A DNA stretch of 64,000 bases from Acidianus infernus (GTDB lineage: Archaea > Thermoproteota > Thermoprotei_A > Sulfolobales > Sulfolobaceae): assembly GCF_009729545.1 (NCBI RefSeq), contig NZ_WFIY01000004.1:1-64000 (forward strand), written 5' to 3'. The stretch's first letter is position 1, and each line of letters begins with the position of its first letter. The notes under the pieces were generated by a model. That model did no database searches, had not been told where the DNA came from, and saw only the letters and a list, made by a program, of their open reading frames with translations. This document shows positions 34,053-41,916 of this stretch, piece after piece. Position numbers and translations under genes: made by a program.

Positions 34053-34557
34053 TCACTCATTAATGTTTATCTTTTTAAAAAAAATTGTAGTTAATAGTCC
34101 CACTATTCCAATCATTTTTATTATATCTCCTATAATCGATATAATTCCTAGGTTAACTAAATATAGAGGTAGACCAGCAGTGAACACTACAGCTCCCCAG
34201 AAAGAATATGTTACTTTAATCTTTTTAGTAGTAAGATAAATTGAAATTCCAGCTACTGGCTCAAGTGTGTATCCTATAAGAATTATCTCAATACCCGTGA
34301 AGTTGTCTAGAGAGGCTAAGATAAGACCAAAGAAAGCGATTATAATTGCGGAAAGCGCGAAATAGTCCATTATTTTAGGTTTATCTAGTTTTGATTTATG
34401 ATGAGAATATAATGATGGCAAGGCAAGAATCCACACAATCCACATAATTAATTATGAAAGGTAAAGATACTGCGTATGTTAATCCTCTTAAATCTAATAA
34501 TATTGGACCAACCAAAATTATAACTGAGGCAATTAAACTTATTACATTTCCCTTCAT
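34053..34557 (-). pseudogene. Small multi-spanning membrane protein with a frameshift
   Basis: A possible start at ATG 34557 (MKGNVISLIASVIILVGPIL…) runs out of frame near 34445 and is continued by MWIVWILALPSLYSHHKSKL… to 34053. Together about 165 residues with four or five transmembrane helices. I do not recognise the family. The downstream part alone (130 residues) could still be expressed. Confidence 0.45.
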
Positions 34558-34789
34558 CAAATACGTCGTTATCATAATTTAAATTATCATTGTATGATTT
34601 TAAAATAATATTAAGAAAAATAAAATAAAAATCCTTCTAATGACCTTGATTATTATTGTCTAATTAAGTACGACTTTATACTTTAATACTTGGGGAAGAA
34701 AATGCATCAATATATTAATTATACTGAATTCAATTAATTACAAATCTAATAAATTATATAATTATGATTAAAAATTAAGAAAATAAAAA

Positions 34790-36142
34790 TTATTTCGAAA
34801 TATCCTCCAATTTCCTTCCAGTGGTCTTAGGCCCAAATATTCCTATATCTAAGGAAACTATTGCTATAAATACCCATATTATACCGAAAGTAGCAACTAA
34901 CCCAAGAGGCAAGAAAAAGGCCGTTATCATTAATACTAGAATTGAAGTAGAAAATCTGCTAATACTATAGACCAATCCTGCACCAGTTGACCTTACTCTA
35001 GTAGGAAATATTTCAGCTTGATATGTATGGAAGAAATTAGAGAAATTCCATAAACTAAAAGCAACTAAAAACCCTAACAAAACTGTTAACGCTATGCTAG
35101 AAGTAAGTGCAAAGGCGGTCCCCAATATTCCTGCAGAAATCGCAGAACCTATTATACCATATTTCCTATCCACCTTGTCTATAATAAAGTAATTAAAGAT
35201 ACTTCCAGCAATGAAACCAGTATCTATCAGGATGGAAAATAGTAGAGTATTTACGAGACTTATTCCTTTATCCAAAAGAAATTCAGGAGCTAATACTACA
35301 AAGCCATAGAATATTCCAGATTGGAAGAATTGAAATATAATCATCATTATCGTTATTTTCCTTAAGCTGCGAGAAAATAATTCAGAGATCTTGGAATGTT
35401 CCTCTACAACTTCAGTTTTCTCCGGCTCAGGTAAAGTTTTACCTTCTCTTAATACTTCATTTTCCCACTTTTCAACAATTGCGTCAGCCTCAGCTATTCT
35501 TCCTTTACTCTCTAACCAACGTGGAGATTCATCTAACCTGGTTCTCAAAGCCCAAACTATTAAAGCTGCAGCTCCCATAAACCATAAGGGAATTCTCCAT
35601 GAATAATAATTAAGAGGATGAGAAGAGAAGTAAGTGATCAAAGCTATTACCGGTGCAGAAGTAACTGCAAGAGTATAAACTAAAGCAACTCCTCTACCTC
35701 TAAACTTTGCTGGCATCATTTCAGAAGTGTAAGTATCAACTAAAGGAAACTCTCCTCCAACTCCAATGCCTGCAATAAACATTAAAGCAGCGATAACGTA
35801 AAAATTACTCATAAATCCTGCTATTATTGAACCAAATCCAAAAAGTAATAAATTTACTAGGAAAACTGTCCTCCTACCCTTTAAATCTGCTAATCTACCG
35901 AAAAGCACACTACCTAAAGTTTCGCCTAAAAAGAAAGCAGTAGTTATAGCAGTAACAGCAATAGTTATGCTTGAAAATAAAACTGAAGAAAGAACTGCTG
36001 CTATTACACCGTTTCCTAAAAGCATCAGAGTTTCTACCCATTCTCCTCCCATGACTAAAAGAAGGAATTTATAGTGAATCCTGCTTAGAGGTAATCTTTC
36101 CATTCTTCCTATTACGTTTCCCTTTACTTTCTCGTTTGACAT
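34790..36142 (-). CDS. MFS transporter, metabolite:H+ symporter type
   Basis: A 450-residue major facilitator protein with 12 hydrophobic segments. Family motifs: GRLADLKGRRTVFL between TM2 and TM3, GVGGEFPLVDTYTSEMMPAKFRGRG in TM4-5, RWLESKGRIAEADAIVEKW in the central loop, and DKVDRKYG between TM8 and TM9. This is the sugar/aromatic-acid porter-like branch common in Sulfolobales. The substrate cannot be predicted. It is a single gene with its own AT-rich promoter region; nothing odd. Confidence 0.9.
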   Translation of the reverse strand: MSNEKVKGNVIGRMERLPLSRIHYKFLLLVMGGEWVETLMLLGNGVIAAVLSSVLFSSITIAVTAITTAFFLGETLGSVLFGRLADLKGRRTVFLVNLLLFGFGSIIAGFMSNFYVIAALMFIAGIGVGGEFPLVDTYTSEMMPAKFRGRGVALVYTLAVTSAPVIALITYFSSHPLNYYSWRIPLWFMGAAALIVWALRTRLDESPRWLESKGRIAEADAIVEKWENEVLREGKTLPEPEKTEVVEEHSKISELFSRSLRKITIMMIIFQFFQSGIFYGFVVLAPEFLLDKGISLVNTLLFSILIDTGFIAGSIFNYFIIDKVDRKYGIIGSAISAGILGTAFALTSSIALTVLLGFLVAFSLWNFSNFFHTYQAEIFPTRVRSTGAGLVYSISRFSTSILVLMITAFFLPLGLVATFGIIWVFIAIVSLDIGIFGPKTTGRKLEDISK

Positions 36143-37133
36143 TGCGAAAATAAATTCTAATAAAGTGGGATAAAAAACACTCTTAAAAAGATTTTCTCAT
36201 AAAACTAAATAATAGAATGAAGCTATGAAAATAACATAAATGATTTAAACTAGAGAAATATGATAATAAAATGTTGTAAATTCTTATAAATAACGTTCTT
36301 TCGCTAATTTTTCTTAAAGAAAACGTATGATTTACTTTTAATCTTATGTTAGATTTAGAATTTATATCTATTAGTTAACTTAATATCCAAGAAAAATTCA
36401 ATTATAACTGCAAAACTAATAAAGCTCGCTTTGGAGTATTCTCCTTACAAGTAGATTCTGGAGTATACTCTAAAACTCGTGAATCTATAATTGTATTGCT
36501 AACAGTGAAGGATTTAGATAGAATTCAAACTTTAATTAGCGAAATTATTATAGCAAAATTAAATAGAGAATTACAAAACTATAGCTCCCACATTTGTAAG
36601 AACATTTCAACAAAAGAGTTTGTATAAATCTTTCTTTAAATTAAGAACTCGGAAATTATCTTGATCTTGCATAGGATACTAAGGATAACGAAAAGATTAT
36701 ATGAGATTTCTATTATCTAATTTGAATGCGGTATTTGAAGGATTTTTAATAAAAGAAAGGTCAGAATCAGTAACTTCCTCGCTTCTCCATTATCCCTACT
36801 CTAGACCCAGTTGTTATCATGAAAATCTTCGTGTCCTTCAATTTCTCGTCTCACGTTTTTAACTAATGAGAAGATTTTCTCATTGCTCTCTAATTAATTG
36901 TTAAAACTCGTCCAGAGTGAGACTTTCCTTAACCTCAAGATATATCACGCTTTATCTTCAAAGAATTTTAGCCTCCCTTCCCATCTATGAATTGTCGTAT
37001 ATTATATAGGTACAACTTCTTATATCTTCCAATTTTATTGATAATATTCCTATTACTTAATTATTTACACTATAATTTAGTTTTATGACTTTGACTCTTG
37101 TATTTAAAGTTTATTTACCTATAGCATGTATAT
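36143..37133. other. About 1 kb of non-coding and decayed sequence
   Basis: No intact gene. A plus-strand open stretch 36395-36628 (RFGVFSLQVDSGVYSKTRES…) has no start codon. Minus-strand fragments around 36725-36830 read GSRVG, GEARK and VTDSDLSFIKN in adjacent frames, resembling the GSRARGE…SDxDL motif of MNT nucleotidyltransferases, the usual partners of HEPN proteins. A pair of palindromes lies at 36433-36444 and 36460-36471. Confidence 0.4.
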
Positions 37134-37373
37134 ATGAAGACGATAATGATAAGGGATGAGGTGTACAAGAAGTTAGTTGAAATAAAAGGTGATAAAAGTT
37201 TTAGTGATGTAATTGAAGAGTTAATCGAGGAATCCTTAAGTTTAAGGAAGAAAAGGTTAGAAAGATATTTCGGTGTACTTAGTAAGGAAGATGCTGAAGA
37301 ATTAATGAAGAAGATTAAGGAGATAAGGGAGAAAAGCGATGAAAGTATTAGTAGAAAGCTCAGCAATTATTGA
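37134..37373 (+). CDS. vapB: VapB antitoxin (RHH-like, DUF217 type)
   Basis: A 79-residue protein: MKTIMIRDEVYKKLVEIKGD KSFSDVIEELI… followed by a charged helix. This is the archaeal UPF0330/VapB family that normally binds and silences a PIN-domain VapC toxin encoded just downstream. Here the vapC start (37339, overlapping) is followed by a stop after 23 codons, so the antitoxin has outlived its toxin. The motif pair around GDKSFSDVI is intact. Confidence 0.85.
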   Translation: MKTIMIRDEVYKKLVEIKGDKSFSDVIEELIEESLSLRKKRLERYFGVLSKEDAEELMKKIKEIREKSDESISRKLSNY

Positions 37374-37410
37374 GTATTTAAAGGGAAATGGAAAAAGTAA
37401 AGGAAGTTAG
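37339..37410 (+). pseudogene. vapC: VapC toxin remnant (PIN-domain N-terminus)
   Basis: The frame beginning ATG 37339 reads MKVLVESSAIIEYLKGN, the first strand and helix of a PIN domain (the usual catalytic Asp position is Glu here), then stops at TAG 37408-37410. The remainder of the toxin is absent: an XdhC-like fragment follows immediately. Confidence 0.65.
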
Positions 37411-37592
37411 GTTCTAAGACCGCAGAGGAAATAGCGTTAAGTATTTTAGCTGAGGTAGTGCAATTCTTAAGAGGAGGTACTGGTAAACCTCTACAAGAAA
37501 TTAAGAATCCGTATTTATTATTGGAAGACGCTTTAGCTGGAAAGATAGAGGATAAATGCATGTTTATACCAAAATCATTAAGTAATGGTTGA
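37410..37592 (+). pseudogene. XdhC/CoxI-like C-terminal fragment
   Basis: A 60-codon open piece without start reads GSKTAEEIALSILAEVVQFL RGGTGKPLQEIKNPY…; the SKTxEEIAxSILAE segment is typical of XdhC-family proteins, which insert molybdenum cofactor in xanthine dehydrogenase-type enzymes. It directly abuts the vapC remnant, indicating a deletion that fused two unrelated genes. Confidence 0.5.
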
Positions 37593-37598
37593 TTAAGT

Positions 37599-37730
37599 AT
37601 GAAGGCTGCTATTTTATACCAATTTTACTCCCCTTTCGTAATTGGGAATGCTGAACCAAAAGGTTCAGGCGTTAGGGTAAATGTTAAAGCTACTGGAATA
37701 TGTGGAAGAGATATAGTAATAAGGAATTAA
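37599..37730 (+). pseudogene. Zinc alcohol dehydrogenase N-terminal fragment
   Basis: A 43-codon frame starting MKAAILYQFYSPFVIGNAEP and containing VKATGICGRDIVI, the zinc-site cysteine segment of medium-chain alcohol dehydrogenases. It stops right after this segment, so only the first tenth or so of the enzyme remains. Confidence 0.65.
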
Positions 37731-37829
37731 AAAGATCTCTAAAAGTATAAACGAGGATATTAGATTAGAAAGAATAAAAAGAAAAATATATGATTTTTCA
37801 GTCTAAAACTTTTTATCAAAGGTAAGTAG

Positions 37830-40241
37830 TCACTTAATTAAACGGTTTAAGTAATTTACAACATCTATAGCCTTGGGCCTTCTCGAGGGGTCTGGAGATA
37901 ACATAGCTTTAACCAAAGGCTTTACCTCATCAGGGACGTTAGGATCCCAACTAGCTAACTTAATTTTTGAAGCAATTACCTTCTTGTAAACACATTGCAT
38001 ATCACTCCTCTGGTAACAATCGAATGCCTCTTCCATGTCATTAAGATCCGGTCTGTCATTCTTTCTAGTAAGGAGTACATACATAGTCATACCTAACGCG
38101 AAAATGTCTATGGAAGAGTTTGCTACTGCTTGCTCATATACCTCAGGCGGTGAATATTCTACGGTTATTTGAGTTATCTTTCCACCTTCCTTTACAGCGC
38201 TACCCAAGTCGCCCAACTTGAACCCTACCTTGTCCAGGTCGTAAGGTTGTGATGGCTTTTCTGTTAGGAAGATGTTTTGTGGCTTTACGTCCATGTGAAC
38301 ATAACCGTTAGAGTGGATGACGTATAGTGCCTCCGCCACATCTCTGATAGCCCTATATACAGTCTTCTCCCACTTGCTGGAGTAATACATCATGTCGTCC
38401 ATTAATATTTCTTTTAGTGTACCTCCTTCCATAAATTCCATAGCTATCATAGGTGGATTGGTTTCGTATAATTTTATATTACCTTTTGATATCCCCTCCA
38501 TAACTTGTTTATCAATATAAATTCCGTAGATCTTTATTATTTTAGGACTTTTTTCTGATAAACTTACTAAATTAGAGGACTCCTCAAACAACTCTTTGAA
38601 ATTCTCACTAGGATTAAAATTGCCAAGTTTCAACACTTTTAAAGCGACAAGTTTACCGTCATGTTCTCCCTTTAGAACGTATGCATAACCTCCCTCACCA
38701 ATGACGTCTGAAATCCTGTAGATAGAGAGAGTCTTACCTATCCACGTTCTGGGATCCCACTGAATCTGTTTAACTGTATAAAGCTTTCTAGAAACAGTTG
38801 AGCCTAACTGTATGTTAGCCACACTACTTGGCGCGGGTTGAGGAGTCGTTTGTACTGGCGTAGGGGTGATTAAATTATAGCGTATAATTACGTCGTCACC
38901 GGCATAGGCTATTCCGTTACTAACATAAGTTGTATAAGTATAATTGCTAATGAGTATCCTCTCTGGCACACTCCAAACGTATTGATCCTTATTTCCTTTC
39001 ACGGTCAAATAGTATGCCCCCTTATAGTAATTAGTTATTTTATACTTCTTCCCGTTAACTGTGATCTTTAGTGAAATCCCTTGGGGCAAGCCTACGATCC
39101 AGAAGTGTACTGGTGGTTTAATTATTTGCGGAGTGGTGTAAAGTAGTACGTATCTCGGGTGGAGCCTTTTAGTAATTATCACTGTCATGAAGTATAAAGT
39201 CGACATAAACCATATCGAAAACGATAGGTATTGGTTACAGCTGAAAATAAGACCTAGCGCACTCAAAAATACCCACATGAAGGTAGCGAAAGCACCAAAT
39301 GCCTTAAGGTTTGAGTTAGGATTTGTTAGAGCATTCCCTATCCCCAACCCAGCTAGTGCTAGGAATAAATACGCGATTATGTACTCTGTAGGTGTAGTAC
39401 TCGTAGCTAGCGAGAGTTCATTTGTAAAGTAGAGTGGTAATAAAGCCGCAAATAGATTATAGATAAGAGGTAACACCCACTTTTTCGAGTAGAAATATAA
39501 AATTACGAAGGCTAGGTAAAGTATGAAGTACAGAATAGAAGCGATTACTATCCCCAACTTGTAAAAGTAGTATGAGGAAAGAGTGAAAAGTGGAAATAAA
39601 AATAAGGGGTAATTGCTAGGCGATAGTCTCAAACTTAACGATGGGCTTCCTCTCTGTGTCACTATCATCCCAGCGCTAATTCTCCTTACTATCTTCCTTA
39701 ATCCTAAGTAAGTAAGTATAAACCCTATGAATGTAAAGATAAAGGTAGTTATTAAGATTCCCCCGGCTTTTAATGTTCTAGAATTGTAGAATCTGCCTAC
39801 TTTGTAGAAACCCACGCCAATTAAGATGTTAGCAATAATAGCCAAGATGATACCTAAGGGCAAGGAGAGGGTAATGAGATTCGCAACGTTTAAACCATAA
39901 CCCTCAAATATGTTAGGCGAAAAAGTCAGCACAAAATTAAGGGATATACACACGAAAAACAAAAACAATGCTACAAGCCATAAGGTAGCGCCAGTTTTAC
40001 CGGATCTAACTCTAGAGAGAAGGGAGAAGCCAGACCTTAAGTAAAGCATACCCTTAACCATAAAAATGAGGATTATGGCAACACCGACTAATAAGCTTGT
40101 GGTCGAAAGTAAGTAAATCGTCGTGACTTTTATAGCAGAGAGAATCTCCATAGTAATGCCAAACAGAAGTGGGGAAAGGATGAGATATTTAGTTCCCCTT
40201 TTTAGTCTTTCCAATGCAATGAGCTCCGAGCTGTAACTCAT
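37830..40241 (-). CDS. Membrane-bound Ser/Thr protein kinase (eukaryotic-like)
   Basis: An 803-residue protein. Residues 1-370 contain roughly ten transmembrane helices; a soluble linker (about 375-510, ending in TPTPVQTTPQPAPSS) precedes a C-terminal eukaryotic-type kinase domain (about 510-800). Kinase motifs: IGEGGYAYVLKGEHDGKLVALKVLK (Gly loop and Lys), catalytic loop HMDVKPQN at 649-656, and DLG instead of DFG at about 678-680, then YSPPE and the final RRP. It likely phosphorylates cytosolic proteins in response to a membrane or envelope cue. Similar large kinases are known in Sulfolobales. It is transcribed alone. Confidence 0.9.
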   Translation of the reverse strand: MSYSSELIALERLKRGTKYLILSPLLFGITMEILSAIKVTTIYLLSTTSLLVGVAIILIFMVKGMLYLRSGFSLLSRVRSGKTGATLWLVALFLFFVCISLNFVLTFSPNIFEGYGLNVANLITLSLPLGIILAIIANILIGVGFYKVGRFYNSRTLKAGGILITTFIFTFIGFILTYLGLRKIVRRISAGMIVTQRGSPSLSLRLSPSNYPLFLFPLFTLSSYYFYKLGIVIASILYFILYLAFVILYFYSKKWVLPLIYNLFAALLPLYFTNELSLATSTTPTEYIIAYLFLALAGLGIGNALTNPNSNLKAFGAFATFMWVFLSALGLIFSCNQYLSFSIWFMSTLYFMTVIITKRLHPRYVLLYTTPQIIKPPVHFWIVGLPQGISLKITVNGKKYKITNYYKGAYYLTVKGNKDQYVWSVPERILISNYTYTTYVSNGIAYAGDDVIIRYNLITPTPVQTTPQPAPSSVANIQLGSTVSRKLYTVKQIQWDPRTWIGKTLSIYRISDVIGEGGYAYVLKGEHDGKLVALKVLKLGNFNPSENFKELFEESSNLVSLSEKSPKIIKIYGIYIDKQVMEGISKGNIKLYETNPPMIAMEFMEGGTLKEILMDDMMYYSSKWEKTVYRAIRDVAEALYVIHSNGYVHMDVKPQNIFLTEKPSQPYDLDKVGFKLGDLGSAVKEGGKITQITVEYSPPEVYEQAVANSSIDIFALGMTMYVLLTRKNDRPDLNDMEEAFDCYQRSDMQCVYKKVIASKIKLASWDPNVPDEVKPLVKAMLSPDPSRRPKAIDVVNYLNRLIK

Positions 40242-40301
40242 TGTAGAGATATTTCTAGATCTTCGATATTAAAATTTTTATGACTGGACAATCTTGTGAT
40301 A

Positions 40302-40503
40302 TTGACTTCCTCCTAGAAGGGTTCCCCTCATCGATTCGAGAAGGGCAGAGACTCATTTAAATTCATAATCGCGACTACGTCAAGATCACACGAAGAAAGT
40401 GCCTATGAGTAATCTCAATCATCTTCTTACCACACTTAGGACAAGAGACTCAGGAAATACCTAGGGTTAACATACTCCACAATCAACCCATGCTTCTTGA
40501 CTT
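40302..40503 (-). mobile_element. IS200/IS605 relic: tnpB C-terminus plus right end
   Basis: The minus strand reads KKHGLIVEYVNPRYFLSLLS, then in a shifted frame CPKCGKKMIEITHRHFLR: the VNPxYxSxxC and CPxCG zinc-finger end of TnpB. After it, toward 40302, comes an IS605-type right end (ATCGATGAGGGGAACCC and AGGAGGAAGTCAA), the same tail seen in the elements at 41694, 44124 and 58907. The rest of the transposon is gone. Confidence 0.6.
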
Positions 40504-40611
40504 ACCAACCAGTACTGAATACGACGATATTAATCAAATAAAGTTTATCGTGAAATTCAGCTGACAGTTTATTAACGTTCTTAATGGGGTTCTTAAGATT
40601 CTCCAATTTTT

Positions 40612-40756
40612 GTAACAGCACAAAGAAACTAAAACTTGATCTTTGATGACGCGGGTATCTGGCTTTCGAAAGGTAACAACACAAAGAAACTAAAACTTTA
40701 CGTGTGTATTACCGACTACCTCTACAACTCAGGTAACAACACAAAGAAACTAAAAC
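40612..40756 (+). CRISPR. Orphan mini-CRISPR of a second repeat family (3 repeats)
   Basis: Three 24-bp repeats (GTAACAACACAAAGAAACT then AAAAC) start at 40612, 40673 and 40733 with unique spacers of 37 and 36 bp. The first copy has one change (GTAACAGC). The sequence resembles the GAAACTAAAAC-type repeats known from Sulfolobus acidocaldarius and relatives, not the arrays at 1-6609. No cas genes or recognisable leader are adjacent; the orientation given follows that repeat family. Confidence 0.85.
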
Positions 40757-40831
40757 ATTCTATATACTAGAAAGTTACACAGACAAATATCTTTATAAGT
40801 TCTACTAACCTTCTTTTTAAATAAAATAAAA

Positions 40832-41560
40832 ATGCTGTCCATAGTGATTCCAGCGTATAACGAAGAAAGGAGGATAGGAAATACTTTAAGTAAATTGAAA
40901 TCATGGTATTCGTCGTCGGAGATTATAGTTGTATTTGACGGTAATGATAATACGCCAGAAGTTGTAAAGGAATATAACGTAAAACTTTACGTAAGCAAGG
41001 AAAGATTGGGAAAAGGAGCATCGCTAAGGAGAGGTATAGAGTTCTCGTCCTATGAGAAAATCCTGTTAATTGATGCTGATTTACCGGTAACTCGTGAAGA
41101 TTTGGATAAAATAATAACAACTGACGCTGATCTGGTAATTACTAACAGAAAGATTGTGGGAATGCCTTGGAAGAGGAGGTTCCTACACAAAGGCTTCATC
41201 GTTTTGACCAAGCTCTTCTTCCCTAGTCTTAGAAAGTTTAAGGATTTCCAGTCGGGAGTTAAGCTAATAAATAGGGAAAAGGTTCTTTCAGTTTTAGACA
41301 ACTTGATAATAAATGACTTTTTATTCGATATAAATTTAATTTATGAATTTAAGAGGAGAGGTTATAGTGTAAAAGAAGTGGAAATAACTTACATACACGA
41401 TGAGACTGATAGTAAAATTTCAAGCAAGTTGTTCAAGATAATAATCTTCATGTTCTTATCTTTACTTAAGCTGAGAGTATATTATTCCCCATTTAAAGGA
41501 ATATTGAAAACTAAGGCTTTCCTTAAGGCTCAGGATCTTATTTTAAGAATTTTAAGGTAA
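40832..41560 (+). CDS. Family 2 glycosyltransferase (dolichol-phosphate type)
   Basis: A 242-residue GT-A fold enzyme: MLSIVIPAYNEERRIGNTLS nucleotide-binding strand, IIVVFDGNDNTPEVV, KGASLRRGIE, LLIDADLP (metal-binding DxD) and FKDFQSGVKLI with the DFQSG acceptor motif. This pattern matches dolichol-phosphate glucose/mannose synthases, which load the lipid carrier for glycan assembly on the cytosolic face of the membrane. There are no C-terminal transmembrane helices apart from one short hydrophobic stretch near 205. It follows the mini-CRISPR by 75 bp. Confidence 0.88.
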   Translation: MLSIVIPAYNEERRIGNTLSKLKSWYSSSEIIVVFDGNDNTPEVVKEYNVKLYVSKERLGKGASLRRGIEFSSYEKILLIDADLPVTREDLDKIITTDADLVITNRKIVGMPWKRRFLHKGFIVLTKLFFPSLRKFKDFQSGVKLINREKVLSVLDNLIINDFLFDINLIYEFKRRGYSVKEVEITYIHDETDSKISSKLFKIIIFMFLSLLKLRVYYSPFKGILKTKAFLKAQDLILRILR

Positions 41561-41573
41561 CTTGAATGAATGA

Positions 41574-41691
41574 GTGTGCCCAACTATTAGTAAAACTTTC
41601 CTAACATTGTTAAAAAATCTTGATAACGCCCTTAAGAGTTATTAAATACGTAGAATTTGATGATGATCTATGAATTTCAATTGTTGGACAC
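41574..41691. mobile_element. 118-bp MITE-like element
   Basis: Bounded by imperfect inverted ends GTGTGCCCAACTATT (left) and AATTGTTGGACAC (right), with no coding capacity. The ends match the isolated 12-mers at 17997-18008 and 26526-26537. Confidence 0.45.
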
Positions 41692-41693
41692 GC

Positions 41694-41883
41694 TTACAGA
41701 GATTGAGGTTAAGGGATGAAAGGGGATGGATAGCCCAAGACGTTAATGACGCTCCTCCCCAGCTCAAGTATGAGCAAACAGCAATAAGGGACTAGGTGAA
41801 TGAAAGTCCCTCACTCTTCCAATTCTCTGAGCCACCCGAATCGATGAACCCCTTGGGAGGGAACCTTTCAGGAGGAAGTCAGT
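41694..41883 (+). mobile_element. IS200/IS605-type right-end element, copy A
   Basis: About 190 bp closely matching 58907-59112: shared landmarks are TTACAGAGAT, CCCAAGACGTTAATGACGCT, AGCAATAAGGGACTAGGTGA with a GGGACT…AGTCCC hairpin, ATCGATG, CTTGGGAGGGAAC and AGGAGGAAGTCAG. No gene is inside. It ends as IS605 elements of Sulfolobales do; such ends overlap the guide RNA (omegaRNA/reRNA) region of TnpB. Confidence 0.6.
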
Positions 41884-41916
41884 TGAATAAGCTGACTACT
41901 TTATTACAATGTTTTT

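Noticed and set aside
40302..41883. A composite transposon carrying the mini-CRISPR and glycosyltransferase
   Set aside because: The IS605-type ends here are separate relics in opposite orientation, and no matching outer ends or target duplication are visible.
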